From NCBI GenBank assembly GCA_021783175.1, contig JAJXUF010000001.1, positions 1 through 64,000 on the forward strand: a DNA stretch of 64,000 nt, written 5' to 3'. Under the pieces are notes generated by a model. The model was given only the letters and a program-made list of their open reading frames with translations, was not told where the DNA came from and made no database searches. Made by a program: the position numbers and the translations under genes. Shown here piece after piece: positions 16,301 to 25,765 of this stretch. This stretch comes from Pseudomonadota bacterium (GTDB lineage: Bacteria; Pseudomonadota; Gammaproteobacteria; Acidiferrobacterales; UBA6901). Every line of letters starts with the position of its first letter. Within the stretch, counting starts at the first letter, position 1.

Positions 16301-18430
16301 CTAAGAGCTTGCCGAGCGGTATGCAATCGGAATTCCGCTGGATTCCGCAAGCGGCAGATGCAGCCTGAAAGTCGTTCCGTGACCCGGCTGGCTGAAAACA
16401 TCCACTTCGCCGCCCAGCGAGCGAACGAATTCACGCGTCTCGTAAGTGCCGATGCCCATGCCGGCCGTGCCTTTCGTGGTCTCAAATGGCCGGAACAGAC
16501 GTTCGCGAATGAATACCTCATCCATGCCGCAGCCTGTGTCTTCCACCTCGACAACCGCATAGCCACGGTGGACGCGCAGGCGAACGGTTATGTGCCCGTC
16601 TGCGGGTGTTGCCTCACGCGCATTTTGAATGACGTGCCCGACCACTGCTGCCAGCCGGTCGCGGTTGGCTGCAACACGAACGCCGCGGTCGCTGCATTCA
16701 AGGGTCGTTACGGGATTCTGCAGGCTGTGTGCGCCGACTACTTCGCCAAGCAGCTGTGGCAGGTCGACAACATCCGAGCGCTTCTCCCCGGTGTTCTCCT
16801 TGTGCAGATTCGCCAGCAAACGGTTCATCTTCGTGACCGAGTTATCCACTGTCTGGATGGTATCTTCCATGAACTGGGGATTGTGCCTGTGTTTTGCGGC
16901 GTTGGACACAACGAGCGACAGTTGTGCGATCAGATTTTTGAGATCGTGGACGACGAACGCCGAGAGACGATTGAAAGCTTCGAACTGGCGGGCTTCAGCC
17001 AATGCGCGCGATGCCTCGAGCTGTGCCAGATGACTGGCGGCCTGGCGGCCGGCGGTCTTGAGCAGATCGCAATCCTCCCAGTTGAACCCGCGTTGCATCG
17101 GCAGAAGGGGGGAGCGGGCCAGCACGACAAAACCAATCAAGCTTTCGTGCAGTATCAGCGGTACGACAAGCCAACCTTTCGACATCGTACGCAGCCAGTC
17201 CGGCAGCCTGGGCGCGCCGAGATTGCGATAAGGTTCGGTTGTCTTTTCGTGCTCGTCCAGGTTGATGACCCATTCTTTCGCTTCGAGGAAGCGCACCAGC
17301 AGGCCGTCCGCCGGTTCACTTGGTGGCACAGGATCGCACATGTTCCAGCGCGCCACCGGCTCGAAGCGCGCATTGTCGCGGCGCATCCACAGGATCCCGC
17401 CGGGACTTTCCACGATCTGTGCGATGGCTTTCACGGCACGTTCGTGCAGCTGGGTTGCCGGCTCACCGGAGGAAAGTGTCCGGATGAATCGCAGCCACTC
17501 GTCGCGATAATCGTACTTGTATCCGAAAAAATGCTTGCTGATGAGCACCCGCAGGCCGGCGCGCAGTTGGCCGGAGAACATGAGAATTGCGAGAATGAGT
17601 ACGGCTCCGAACAGGAAAGTCGTTTGGGCAATCAGGCCCCAGCTGCCCCCGTCCACGCGAACGTAATAGCCGCCGGCGCCCATCGCCAACAGGTAGATGC
17701 CGGCGCCGAGAAGAGCTGTAGTGTGGAAGACGACCCGGCGCGAGACGAAAACGTCGATCGAATCACGAGCAGGTGACCATTGCAGATTGCGCCTGAGGGC
17801 AATTCCGATCACCGGCACCACCATCGCGTGAATGAAGCCGCGCGCATCCCACAACGCGGCGCTGACATGCTGGAAGAGAAGCGCGTCCGAATAGAGGTAG
17901 AAGTCGTAGGCGAACATCCCGCCAACGCCCAGGCAAAGGTATTTCATGGCCCGGCGCTGCTCTTTTGGCGTATTGCGATACAGCTGTTCCACCATAACCA
18001 GACCGGCAATAGTAAAAACAAGATGACCCGACAGTACGTCATTGCCGGCAATGAAACCCAGCGCCGATCCGCCGGCAATCCGGTAAAGAGCAAGTAGCAT
18101 CAGGGCGCCGGTGAAGGCGGAGGCGACCGCAAACGCTGCGGTAAAGCGTGTGTTAGTGCGGCTGGTGTTTGGGTAAACAGCCTTCAACATGGCAAGCAGG
18201 AATGCAACCCAGGCGAGGTCTCGCAGAAGTTCCAGCATCTGGGCAATGATAAGCAAACCGCCGTAGGCCGCCTGGTAGGCCACCACGCCCGTCCAGATCA
18301 CGCTCGTGATGGATGCGAGGGACAGCAGCGCCTTCTGGATCTGTCCGCGGCGACCTGTGAGCAGCAACAGGCTCAGCGCGACGAAAAAGACGCTGGCTGT
18401 CGAAAAACTGATCACTTCTACGTTGATCAT
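16301..18430 (-). CDS. prsK: PEP-CTERM system sensor histidine kinase PrsK
   Basis: A 709-residue membrane kinase. Residues about 1-300 contain many hydrophobic helices; a GAF-like domain follows (about 310-470); the dimerisation helix carries the phospho-His in FVVHDLKNLIAQLSLVV (about residue 500); the ATPase domain shows the N box QNAREATP, G1 VEDTGCGMD, the F box LFRPFETTKG, and G2 GMGIG. It is the partner of PrsR, encoded directly downstream. The signal sensed is not evident. Confidence 0.92.
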   Translation of the reverse strand: MINVEVISFSTASVFFVALSLLLLTGRRGQIQKALLSLASITSVIWTGVVAYQAAYGGLLIIAQMLELLRDLAWVAFLLAMLKAVYPNTSRTNTRFTAAFAVASAFTGALMLLALYRIAGGSALGFIAGNDVLSGHLVFTIAGLVMVEQLYRNTPKEQRRAMKYLCLGVGGMFAYDFYLYSDALLFQHVSAALWDARGFIHAMVVPVIGIALRRNLQWSPARDSIDVFVSRRVVFHTTALLGAGIYLLAMGAGGYYVRVDGGSWGLIAQTTFLFGAVLILAILMFSGQLRAGLRVLISKHFFGYKYDYRDEWLRFIRTLSSGEPATQLHERAVKAIAQIVESPGGILWMRRDNARFEPVARWNMCDPVPPSEPADGLLVRFLEAKEWVINLDEHEKTTEPYRNLGAPRLPDWLRTMSKGWLVVPLILHESLIGFVVLARSPLLPMQRGFNWEDCDLLKTAGRQAASHLAQLEASRALAEARQFEAFNRLSAFVVHDLKNLIAQLSLVVSNAAKHRHNPQFMEDTIQTVDNSVTKMNRLLANLHKENTGEKRSDVVDLPQLLGEVVGAHSLQNPVTTLECSDRGVRVAANRDRLAAVVGHVIQNAREATPADGHITVRLRVHRGYAVVEVEDTGCGMDEVFIRERLFRPFETTKGTAGMGIGTYETREFVRSLGGEVDVFSQPGHGTTFRLHLPLAESSGIPIAYRSASS

Positions 18431-19528
18431 CGCGCTCTCGTATCTCCGTATCGCTGTGCCGTTGTTGGAACAACATGTTCGGGCGACAGTCTTTCAACCA
18501 CAGAGGTTTCTGCAGCAGGGGTGACGCGGGACTCTGAAGCCGCGTTGCACCCGGTCGAGCAACTGCATTCGAACTGCTGACCCGGCGGCTCCAGCGCCCG
18601 GCCATAATGCGTTGTGAAATTGTGGCCCTTGCGCCCTTACTGGGCTGCCGCGAGTTGTTGCAGGCCGACGCAATATAGCCCGACTATGCAACAACATCGT
18701 TACAGCGTTTGCCGGGGGATAAGCGGGATTTCTCTCCTCCCAAGCCCTGGTGCTCTGCCGGGTTCTAGTTCGTTATCTCCATGTCCGGTATGAGCTGCGC
18801 CAGAAAAGCGCTGACATCGTCAATTCGAAGCAGGGCAGGCGATGCCGCCTTGTCTTAGCCGTCTTGCACGATTGTACCCAGCCTTGTTGCGATCGCCACG
18901 CATCCATTCTCAGCAACAAAAACTTCTGGTGCAGGAATATTACACCATGGATATACGTCTTCGTCACCTTCTGCTGACAGACATATGTCCATCGCTATAG
19001 CGCATTAACACATTAGAATATTCATGTATACTGATCTGATAATGTTTCAATACGAAGTTCTAGTTGAAAAGTGCCCGCTAACCGACGAATCGAAAACGTA
19101 TCGCGGTATCGAAGCGTCGCAGTCCCGCCAGAAGAACCTCTGGTTTGTTAATTTGCTCAGGTTTAATGCTTATGGAGGGCAGAGTTGGCCAGCCAAACCG
19201 ATTCTTTCCGGTGAGTTCGGCTTGGGGAGTGCGCCGTCTGCAGCATCGGGGATGGTTGCGCTTGCGATAGATCCGTGCCTTGCGGTTTAGCGCTCATACT
19301 GACTGCCGCAAGGCGAGGTTGTGGTGCAGTGCGCTTTCGATGGCAAGTCCAAGACAGCGCATTGTCGAGCCCGGCGACTCGCTTTAAGGTCCCAGGGAAC
19401 ATCCAGTCCCGGCATGGCGGCGCAGAAACAAGGCTAGACGCATCGTTGTGTATGCCCGGCAGGCCACCGAATGCCGTGTTTGGTTCTGCGTGACCATTTC
19501 CGGCAGTCAGCGGCCTGCGCCATCCCCG
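18431..19528. other. Long intergenic region between prsK and prsT
   Basis: About 1.1 kb with no ORF that has a plausible start, ribosome-binding site and family. The prsK promoter should lie near 18431-18700; I found no good sigma-54 match. The remainder (18750-19500) shows only short unrelated open stretches. Confidence 0.5.
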
Positions 19529-21922
19529 CTACTGGATTGCGCTGAGGGTTTTGCGCGCGTTGGCAGCTCCGGGAAAATCTGTCCTTGACTCCAGCGCCTT
19601 GGCCAGATAAATCTTAGCAGTAGCGCGATCTCCCTTCTCGAAATAGGCCATGCCGAGATGATACTGGAAAACCGCCACCCGGGGCGCGTTGGCCACGACC
19701 TTCTTCAGCAGGGAAATTGCCTTGTCCGTTTCGTTCGATTTGACGTAGACCCAGCCTAGCGTATCCATCAAAGCCGGTTCCGGAGAAGAGACAAAGGGCG
19801 CAGCCAGTTGCATCGCCTCCTTGATGCTCGCCGGATCGCCTTTGTCGTCTACCAGCAGCGACGCGAGGTTGTTGGCTGCAACCAAATCTTTCGGGTCTGC
19901 TTTCAGAACGCGGTGGTAGGTTGCGATGGCATTGTCATAATCGCGATTCTCCTGGTATTGCCCCGCGAGCTCCATCAGCAACGTCGAATCATCGGGTATC
20001 ACTTCTAATCCTTGGTTGATTGCCGCCAATGCACTGGTATTGTCACCGCGAAGGCGATCAAGTTGGGCCAAATCGGAATAGGGCATATCCCATTTCGGCG
20101 CAATGCTCATCGCTTGATGCAGTTCAGTGTTTGCCTCGGGATACTGTTTCATTGCCATGTAGACTTCGCCAAGCAATACATGCGGAACGGCATCGTTCGG
20201 GGATGTCTTGAGTATTTTCTTCAGCTGCGCCACGGCCTTGTTTGGCGCCTTCTGCATGAGGTAACTGTTAGTCAGGGCAGTAAGCGCTTCCGCCGACTGT
20301 GGGGAGTCCTTCAGGGCAAGCTTGAACTCGTTTGTCGCTTGCTCAAATTTCCCCTGCGTCGTATAGACCTGCCCCAGGCGAAATGGCCCCGACGGATCGT
20401 TGGGGTAAGCGGATATGTACTGTTGCAATGTTCCCGTTGCTCCGGAGTAATCATGTCGTTCTATCTGGACAGCGGTCTTGGCCTGGAGCGCCATCTTGTA
20501 ATTCGGTGAAATGGTCAGAGCCTTGTCAATCTCCTTCAGTGCCCCTGCGGAATCTTGCATTTTCACCAAGAACCGCGCGAGTTGCAGGCGAGCATTGGGG
20601 TCATTTGGGTTGGCTGATACGGCCTTCTGCAATTCCTCCTTGGCAAGCGCAGGCGCGTTGTTCAATACATTAGCGTCGGCGAGTAAGCCGAGGACCTCCA
20701 CAGAATTCGGTTCATCTTTCAAGACCGAACGGAATGCAGTGATCGCCCCAAGTGCATCCCCTTTTTGAAGCGCAACCTTGCCTTGAAGGAAAAGTGCATC
20801 CCTATCCTGCGGGTTATCGTCAAGCACTTTGTTGATCATCGCGACGCCCTGATCAGTCTTTCCCTCCTGCAATAGGACGCTTGCAAGTCGATCTCGACCC
20901 TTGATTCCGTCCGGCTTGGAGCCCTGATCGGAAATGACATACTGATATGTGGCGGCGGCCTTATCCAGTTTGCCGGTCCTTTCGTATAGATCTCCCAGCG
21001 CAAAACGCAGTGCCATGGCGTCGGGATGCGATTTGATGCCGGCGCGCAATTCGTCTTCGGCCGGCTTTATGCCTTTTTTGTTAGCCAGAAAGTCTGCCAG
21101 AACGAGGTAAGGCCTGAAGTCGTTCGGAAATGCCGCCACAGCATCACGCAACACCGCTTCGGCCTTGTCGGCTTGATTCGTTTGAGCGAGAAATGTGGCA
21201 AGCGCGATTCGATGCTCAAGGCGATCTGGCTCAAGCGCAATGACTTCCCGAAACAGCTGTTCAGCCTTGCCATAATCACCCGGATCCCTCGTGTAGACCT
21301 GAATCAAGGCAATTCGCAGCGAAATATTCTTAGGATCTTTAGTTATCGCTTCCCTAAATACTGTAACAGCCCGATCAAACTTCCCTTGTTTCTCATAGAT
21401 GCTCGCCAACAGGCCTAACGCCTCAGATTGAGATGGGTTGGCGGACAATATGTCATTAACGTCCTTGATCGCCGCATCGTCGTTGCCCTGACGCGCCAGA
21501 ATCGTGGCCCTTAGCAGACGGCCGTCGATATTGGCAGGATCCTTTGACAAAATCGCATCTGCCAGTTCAGACGCTTTGGCAATATTATTGGCCATGAGGT
21601 ACAGCCTGCCTAGCTTCTCCTCAGCATCGATGTAACCGGGTTTCAATTCAACAGCTTTTGAGAAGTAACCAAACGCCGACTGGTAATTGTTCTTCTGCTC
21701 CTCGACAGTGCCAATTAGAAAATTACCCTCGGCATTCTTGGGATCGATCTGCAGTACGTTCTTGAGTTCGACCTCGGCTTTATCGTAATTGTGCTTGGCA
21801 ATGTAATCCTTGCCGCGTTTCATGTAGGCAGCTTCCCGGTTAGCGGCACCGCCGCATCCGGCAATAAGGAGTGCAAGAAAACAGACCGCGAGAATACCAA
21901 CAATCTTCTTATGCAAAGACAT
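19529..21922 (-). CDS. prsT: PEP-CTERM system TPR-repeat lipoprotein PrsT
   Basis: A 797-residue protein with a lipoprotein signal (LALLIAGCGG, lipidated Cys about residue 22) followed by about twenty 34-residue TPR motifs (for example YDKAEVELKNVLQIDPKNAEG, YQSAFGYFSKAVELKPGYID). Length, lipobox and continuous TPRs match PrsT, which accompanies PrsK/PrsR in PEP-CTERM/exopolysaccharide loci and probably scaffolds export or assembly in the periplasm. Start is preceded by GGAGG. A near-consensus sigma-54 element lies about 55 bp upstream. Confidence 0.9.
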   Translation of the reverse strand: MSLHKKIVGILAVCFLALLIAGCGGAANREAAYMKRGKDYIAKHNYDKAEVELKNVLQIDPKNAEGNFLIGTVEEQKNNYQSAFGYFSKAVELKPGYIDAEEKLGRLYLMANNIAKASELADAILSKDPANIDGRLLRATILARQGNDDAAIKDVNDILSANPSQSEALGLLASIYEKQGKFDRAVTVFREAITKDPKNISLRIALIQVYTRDPGDYGKAEQLFREVIALEPDRLEHRIALATFLAQTNQADKAEAVLRDAVAAFPNDFRPYLVLADFLANKKGIKPAEDELRAGIKSHPDAMALRFALGDLYERTGKLDKAAATYQYVISDQGSKPDGIKGRDRLASVLLQEGKTDQGVAMINKVLDDNPQDRDALFLQGKVALQKGDALGAITAFRSVLKDEPNSVEVLGLLADANVLNNAPALAKEELQKAVSANPNDPNARLQLARFLVKMQDSAGALKEIDKALTISPNYKMALQAKTAVQIERHDYSGATGTLQQYISAYPNDPSGPFRLGQVYTTQGKFEQATNEFKLALKDSPQSAEALTALTNSYLMQKAPNKAVAQLKKILKTSPNDAVPHVLLGEVYMAMKQYPEANTELHQAMSIAPKWDMPYSDLAQLDRLRGDNTSALAAINQGLEVIPDDSTLLMELAGQYQENRDYDNAIATYHRVLKADPKDLVAANNLASLLVDDKGDPASIKEAMQLAAPFVSSPEPALMDTLGWVYVKSNETDKAISLLKKVVANAPRVAVFQYHLGMAYFEKGDRATAKIYLAKALESRTDFPGAANARKTLSAIQ

Positions 21923-21974
21923 GAAGATCCTCCATACTGATGCAGTAATCCCAGATATTCAATTCAAACTGAAG

Positions 21975-21990
21975 AGAATCCAGCGTGCCA
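21975..21990 (-). promoter_or_regulatory. Candidate sigma-54 promoter for prsT
   Basis: On the minus strand TGGCACGCTGGATTCT: the -24 element TGGCACG is perfect, but the -12 element has TC where GC is expected. It lies about 53 bp before the prsT start. The mismatch in the nearly invariant -12 doublet makes this only a candidate. Confidence 0.35.
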
Positions 21991-22104
21991 GTCACAGCGT
22001 CTGGTGGAGAGTAAAACATAAAACGCGCAGGTCGGATAGACGGTAGTGATGGTTACGAGACTGTCGCGTGCAAAGACGAATGCCGAGCATATGTCCCGCC
22101 CGGA

Positions 22105-23742
22105 TTAGCCAATTCCCAGGCCGCGCGCGCCAAGGATGGATAAAGTTAACAGGGAAGAGATATTAAGGGAATTCCAGCGGCTCCGAGAACGCGAGATGAT
22201 TAGTTCGCAGCCATAAAAAACAACCATAAGCTTCACCACCATTGCACCAATGCCGGCCTCGGTGAGGTTGTTCCGAAACAGGAAGCCGACCGATAGTACG
22301 ATCAATACCACAAGATAGTCCATTGGGGTAGTCTTGAATTCCGCTTTGGCAGCATATCGGACAGCGAGCCCGATGGCGATCGCGAGGATGACAAAATAAC
22401 CGATATCCGCATAATCGAATAGCAACACCTGTTCTCCCATGTATTTGCCTTCGAGATAGATGACAAATGCCGCCGTCACATAGCTTACGGCATGAAGTAG
22501 AAGGGATCCATTTGCACGAGCCAAAATAAGCTGCAAAGCAAGCAAAGCCGCAAGCGCCGTGGCGCCTACGGCAAAATCCTTCGGCACCCTCGTACAAAGC
22601 AGGCTGACACCAAGAAACAGTACTGGAATCGCCACTGTGACTATCTGTACGGGCACCGCGGTGAACAAGGGATGATGCCGAATCGCCACTATTGCCCTCT
22701 TCAGCCGCGGTTCAACGCGCGTCCTGTGTGCGTGCCAGCCAAGACGAGTTGCCAGGTACAGGTACAAGAACAGGGAAATACAGATGCCAAAATATGCCCC
22801 CAGAATCACCCCGTCCATGTCATACCTCATGAACAATGCAAGGACCACGAGCAAGGATTGAAGAGCGTAGATAACAACAACCGCTTCGTAATGGTCAAAA
22901 CCGAGCCCCAATAACCGGTGATGGACATGGTGCTTCGTAGCAACGAAGGGGCTAATACCCAGATAGAGACGCTGTGCGATTACAGCGATTAGGTCAGCAA
23001 TCGGCAGCCCAAGAAAAAGCAATGGCAAAGCCGGACTCAACGCCGGATTCACCTGTTGGACCAGGAAGACTGCAAGGAAACCCAGTGTGAATCCAAGAAA
23101 CTGGCTGCCGCTGTCCCCCATGAATACTCTTGCCGGTAAGGTGTTGTAGCGCATGAAGCCAAGAACTCCGCCTAACGTAGTCGCTGCGATTGCCACGGCG
23201 GTCAAACCCTGGGACTGAAACGCAAGATAACCAATACAGCACAGACTTAGTATCGACAACCCACCAGCAAGTCCGTCAAGACCGTCGGAAACATTCATCG
23301 CATTGATCGTGCCGACGATGGCAAAAACAGTGAAGGGTTTAGCGAAAACTGTAGGCAGAGAATTGAGGCCCATAAGCGGCAGGGTGGCGACGTATACTCT
23401 GCCGTAATAAACGACCACTGAAGCGGCGAGGATCTGGCCGATTATTTTCACGCGTGCGCTGAGAGCGTGAATGTCGTCCCACGCGCCGAAGAAAAGCAAT
23501 ATGATCGAACCTGCAACATAGGCCAGAATTGTTCTGTCGATGGGCAGCCAAAGCAAAATCGGTATCAGGGTGCCGACGACTATACCGATACCTCCGGCTC
23601 GGGGCGTTGGTGATGCGTGGACCTTTCGGGCATCCGGAAGATCGATCATCCCGATGTGTGGAGCGACTCGAATCATCAGCGGTATGACCGCCGTGCTGAT
23701 GACCAATGCTGTAAAAAAGGTGAACAAGCTATCCACAGTCAT
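22105..23742 (-). CDS. WecA-like undecaprenyl-phosphate sugar-1-phosphate transferase with C-terminal extension
   Basis: About 545 residues, all membrane-embedded. The MraY/WecA-family core (residues about 1-340) shows DLPDARKVHASPTPRAGG near the N-terminus, NAMNVSDGLDGLAGG (Mg-binding and catalytic Asp residues), FMGDSGSQFLGF, and the late cytoplasmic HHRLLGLGF. It would start surface-polysaccharide chains by moving a hexose-1-phosphate onto undecaprenyl phosphate. Usual WecA proteins end near 350 residues; here about 200 more residues with further hydrophobic helices follow. The ATG at 23742 is preferred because MTVDSLFTFFTALVIS then starts with the first helix. It lies among exosortase and PrsT genes and probably primes the polymer made by the downstream cluster. 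Confidence 0.85.
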   Translation of the reverse strand: MTVDSLFTFFTALVISTAVIPLMIRVAPHIGMIDLPDARKVHASPTPRAGGIGIVVGTLIPILLWLPIDRTILAYVAGSIILLFFGAWDDIHALSARVKIIGQILAASVVVYYGRVYVATLPLMGLNSLPTVFAKPFTVFAIVGTINAMNVSDGLDGLAGGLSILSLCCIGYLAFQSQGLTAVAIAATTLGGVLGFMRYNTLPARVFMGDSGSQFLGFTLGFLAVFLVQQVNPALSPALPLLFLGLPIADLIAVIAQRLYLGISPFVATKHHVHHRLLGLGFDHYEAVVVIYALQSLLVVLALFMRYDMDGVILGAYFGICISLFLYLYLATRLGWHAHRTRVEPRLKRAIVAIRHHPLFTAVPVQIVTVAIPVLFLGVSLLCTRVPKDFAVGATALAALLALQLILARANGSLLLHAVSYVTAAFVIYLEGKYMGEQVLLFDYADIGYFVILAIAIGLAVRYAAKAEFKTTPMDYLVVLIVLSVGFLFRNNLTEAGIGAMVVKLMVVFYGCELIISRSRSRWNSLNISSLLTLSILGARGLGIG

Positions 23743-23946
23743 TATTCTCAGGCTATCGGTCGGCAAATGTACATACGATGACTTTCATTAGAAAATGGCC
23801 AATGACCTACGGATTTCATGTGTTGGCGGCGAAGTTCACCTACGGGGGGCTTGATTTGGCTTTTCCCGGCAGCATTTCAGACCCCGACTGCAGGCATGCA
23901 TAGCGTGAAATTCAAATTAACCCAAAGTCCCTTTTGGGATCCTCCG

Positions 23947-25545
23947 CTACTCCGGAACATATGGCCGAAGCTCTGGATTTGCGATTCGGAGAAATCCAGT
24001 CAGTCTCCTGTCTGCGTCTTTTGTTGTCTCGCCGGGTCCAATCTCCGTTGTAAGCCGTACTAGGGCTCCATCGGTACGATCCTTTGTCAGCGCATCCCAG
24101 AAAAGGTACCACCTCATGACGTATTCATTTGTCAGGATGCGGGAGTTCTGTCGGAACCAATAATAGACCAGCTGCCGATCCCCTGCTTTTGAAATGACAG
24201 CGCGGTTGACTGTCATGGACTCGCCATTCTTTCTCGCATCTGAGATTGATATCTGAGAGAAGCGATCAATGTCCCACCCGCCGCCAGGAATGCATGCGCG
24301 TGGCGAATGTATCGTTTGACCCTTGCGTTGTGACGCGTAATAGGCGACATAGAAGTTGACGATATTACCCTTTTGATTGGCGTAGTCTGCAAGGAGGTAG
24401 TCGTTGAGTCTTAGCACCTCAACATAGATCGCCGAAAGTACTTCAGGGTGACCATGCCAATTTTTCAGCGTCATCGGGAATGTGGAAAAATCTTGGCGTT
24501 GTGGAGTGATTTCCTTGCGGTTGAGCCAGGACGGTGCAAAAGCAACGGCCACAGCGATAACAAGGATGCACGCAAAAAACGGACGCGGCACACGACGTGC
24601 CTTGATTACGGCATCCTTCGGTGTAGCATTCGGGAACTCCAGTCCCAAGCTATCGCGCATTAAGCCTCGTTTAGTGCCGAGCAGCGTAAGAAGCCACATT
24701 TCCGCCAGGAGAATGGCGAGGCATGCCATGAATACGACCCATCCCTCGAACTGATGCAGGAAGCCGCGAGCCATGGAGATTCCCCAAGAATTCACCAGCA
24801 CGCCGATGACTCCGATACGGAAACTGTTCATTAGGACAGTTATCGGTATGCTTGATAAAAAAACGACAACACGCTTCCAAAGCGCAGCTTTGAAGAAATA
24901 CGACGTGATGAACGCGATGCTCATCAGAGGAAACAAATAGCGTAAGCCGCTGCATGCTTGAGCAACTTGCAGTTTATATGTACCGAGGTCAATCACATTA
25001 CCGTCGAGAAAGACTGGTATGTTGAGCAGACGAATGAACCCCACGCCAAATGCCGACGACGCAAGCTGTAGGCGGGTGGAAAGGTCGTTGTAGAGGAAAT
25101 TCGGCAACGGAATCATGAACAGCAGGAAGGCGACTGGTACCCAGACCTTACGGAAGCCATCCCGGCCAGTAAATGCGAGCACCGCCCCAGCAAGTGTCAC
25201 CACGAAAGAGTACTGAATGAATACAAAGAGCGCGCTGAGTTCGCCGATGAAGTGGATGATGAGTCCAACAAGCAGTACCGCCAGACCGGCCCACGATCCA
25301 TTCAGATCGATTCGCTCAAGCTCATCCTTGCGTTGCCAGACGAGAAAGAGTGAGATGAACGGAATCAGAAATCCGTAGCTGTATTCTTCTCTGTTCGTCC
25401 ACTCCCTTACCGTCCAACGGAGTGCGTTGAAATGAAGGGCGATGAGCAGGGCGAGCATAAGAAACAGGCTACCCCATACACTCCAGCTTTCCTTCCAAAC
25501 GATTGGGGATTGGTTTCCCTCATTGTTTATCACAGGAGTGTTCAT
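23947..25545 (-). CDS. xrtD: Exosortase fused to EpsI domain (XrtD type, VPLPA-CTERM)
   Basis: About 532 residues. The N-terminal half is an eight-helix exosortase: YSYGFLIPFISLFLVW motif, catalytic Cys in VAQACSGLRYLFP (about 198), Arg in MNSFRIGVIG (about 243) and His in GFLHQFEGW (about 264). After residue about 320 comes an EpsI/DUF3485-like domain with NWHG, YYASQRKGQTIHSPRACIPG and GW. Fusion of the two is typical of XrtD, whose substrates end in VPLPA-CTERM; two such proteins lie at 62474-64000. The ATG at 25545 has GCGGAG in place; an upstream ATG at 25575 is possible. It would cleave cargo tails in the inner membrane and pass proteins toward the outer envelope. Confidence 0.85.
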   Translation of the reverse strand: MNTPVINNEGNQSPIVWKESWSVWGSLFLMLALLIALHFNALRWTVREWTNREEYSYGFLIPFISLFLVWQRKDELERIDLNGSWAGLAVLLVGLIIHFIGELSALFVFIQYSFVVTLAGAVLAFTGRDGFRKVWVPVAFLLFMIPLPNFLYNDLSTRLQLASSAFGVGFIRLLNIPVFLDGNVIDLGTYKLQVAQACSGLRYLFPLMSIAFITSYFFKAALWKRVVVFLSSIPITVLMNSFRIGVIGVLVNSWGISMARGFLHQFEGWVVFMACLAILLAEMWLLTLLGTKRGLMRDSLGLEFPNATPKDAVIKARRVPRPFFACILVIAVAVAFAPSWLNRKEITPQRQDFSTFPMTLKNWHGHPEVLSAIYVEVLRLNDYLLADYANQKGNIVNFYVAYYASQRKGQTIHSPRACIPGGGWDIDRFSQISISDARKNGESMTVNRAVISKAGDRQLVYYWFRQNSRILTNEYVMRWYLFWDALTKDRTDGALVRLTTEIGPGETTKDADRRLTGFLRIANPELRPYVPE

Positions 25546-25765
25546 TTGACTCCGCTTTAGCTGATTGTCATGCATGACGCATCAGTCCGGGATGGTGAAC
25601 GCGTAATCTCATTCTTTTGCAACAGGGGCGGACTGCAAAACCTCTTTGAATCATATCACGTCAGACGAATATGTAAGTGGCAGATTCTCATGTGATTTGC
25701 CCACAGGCCACTTCAGCCTCCAGGGTCGCAAGAGCATCTGTAAATCTGACTGCTCCGGCACGCCA

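Noticed and set aside
15980..17776. 598-codon plus-strand open frame opposite prsR and prsK
   Set aside because: Long because of GC-biased codons on the opposite strand; the minus strand carries unmistakable kinase and regulator motifs in these positions.
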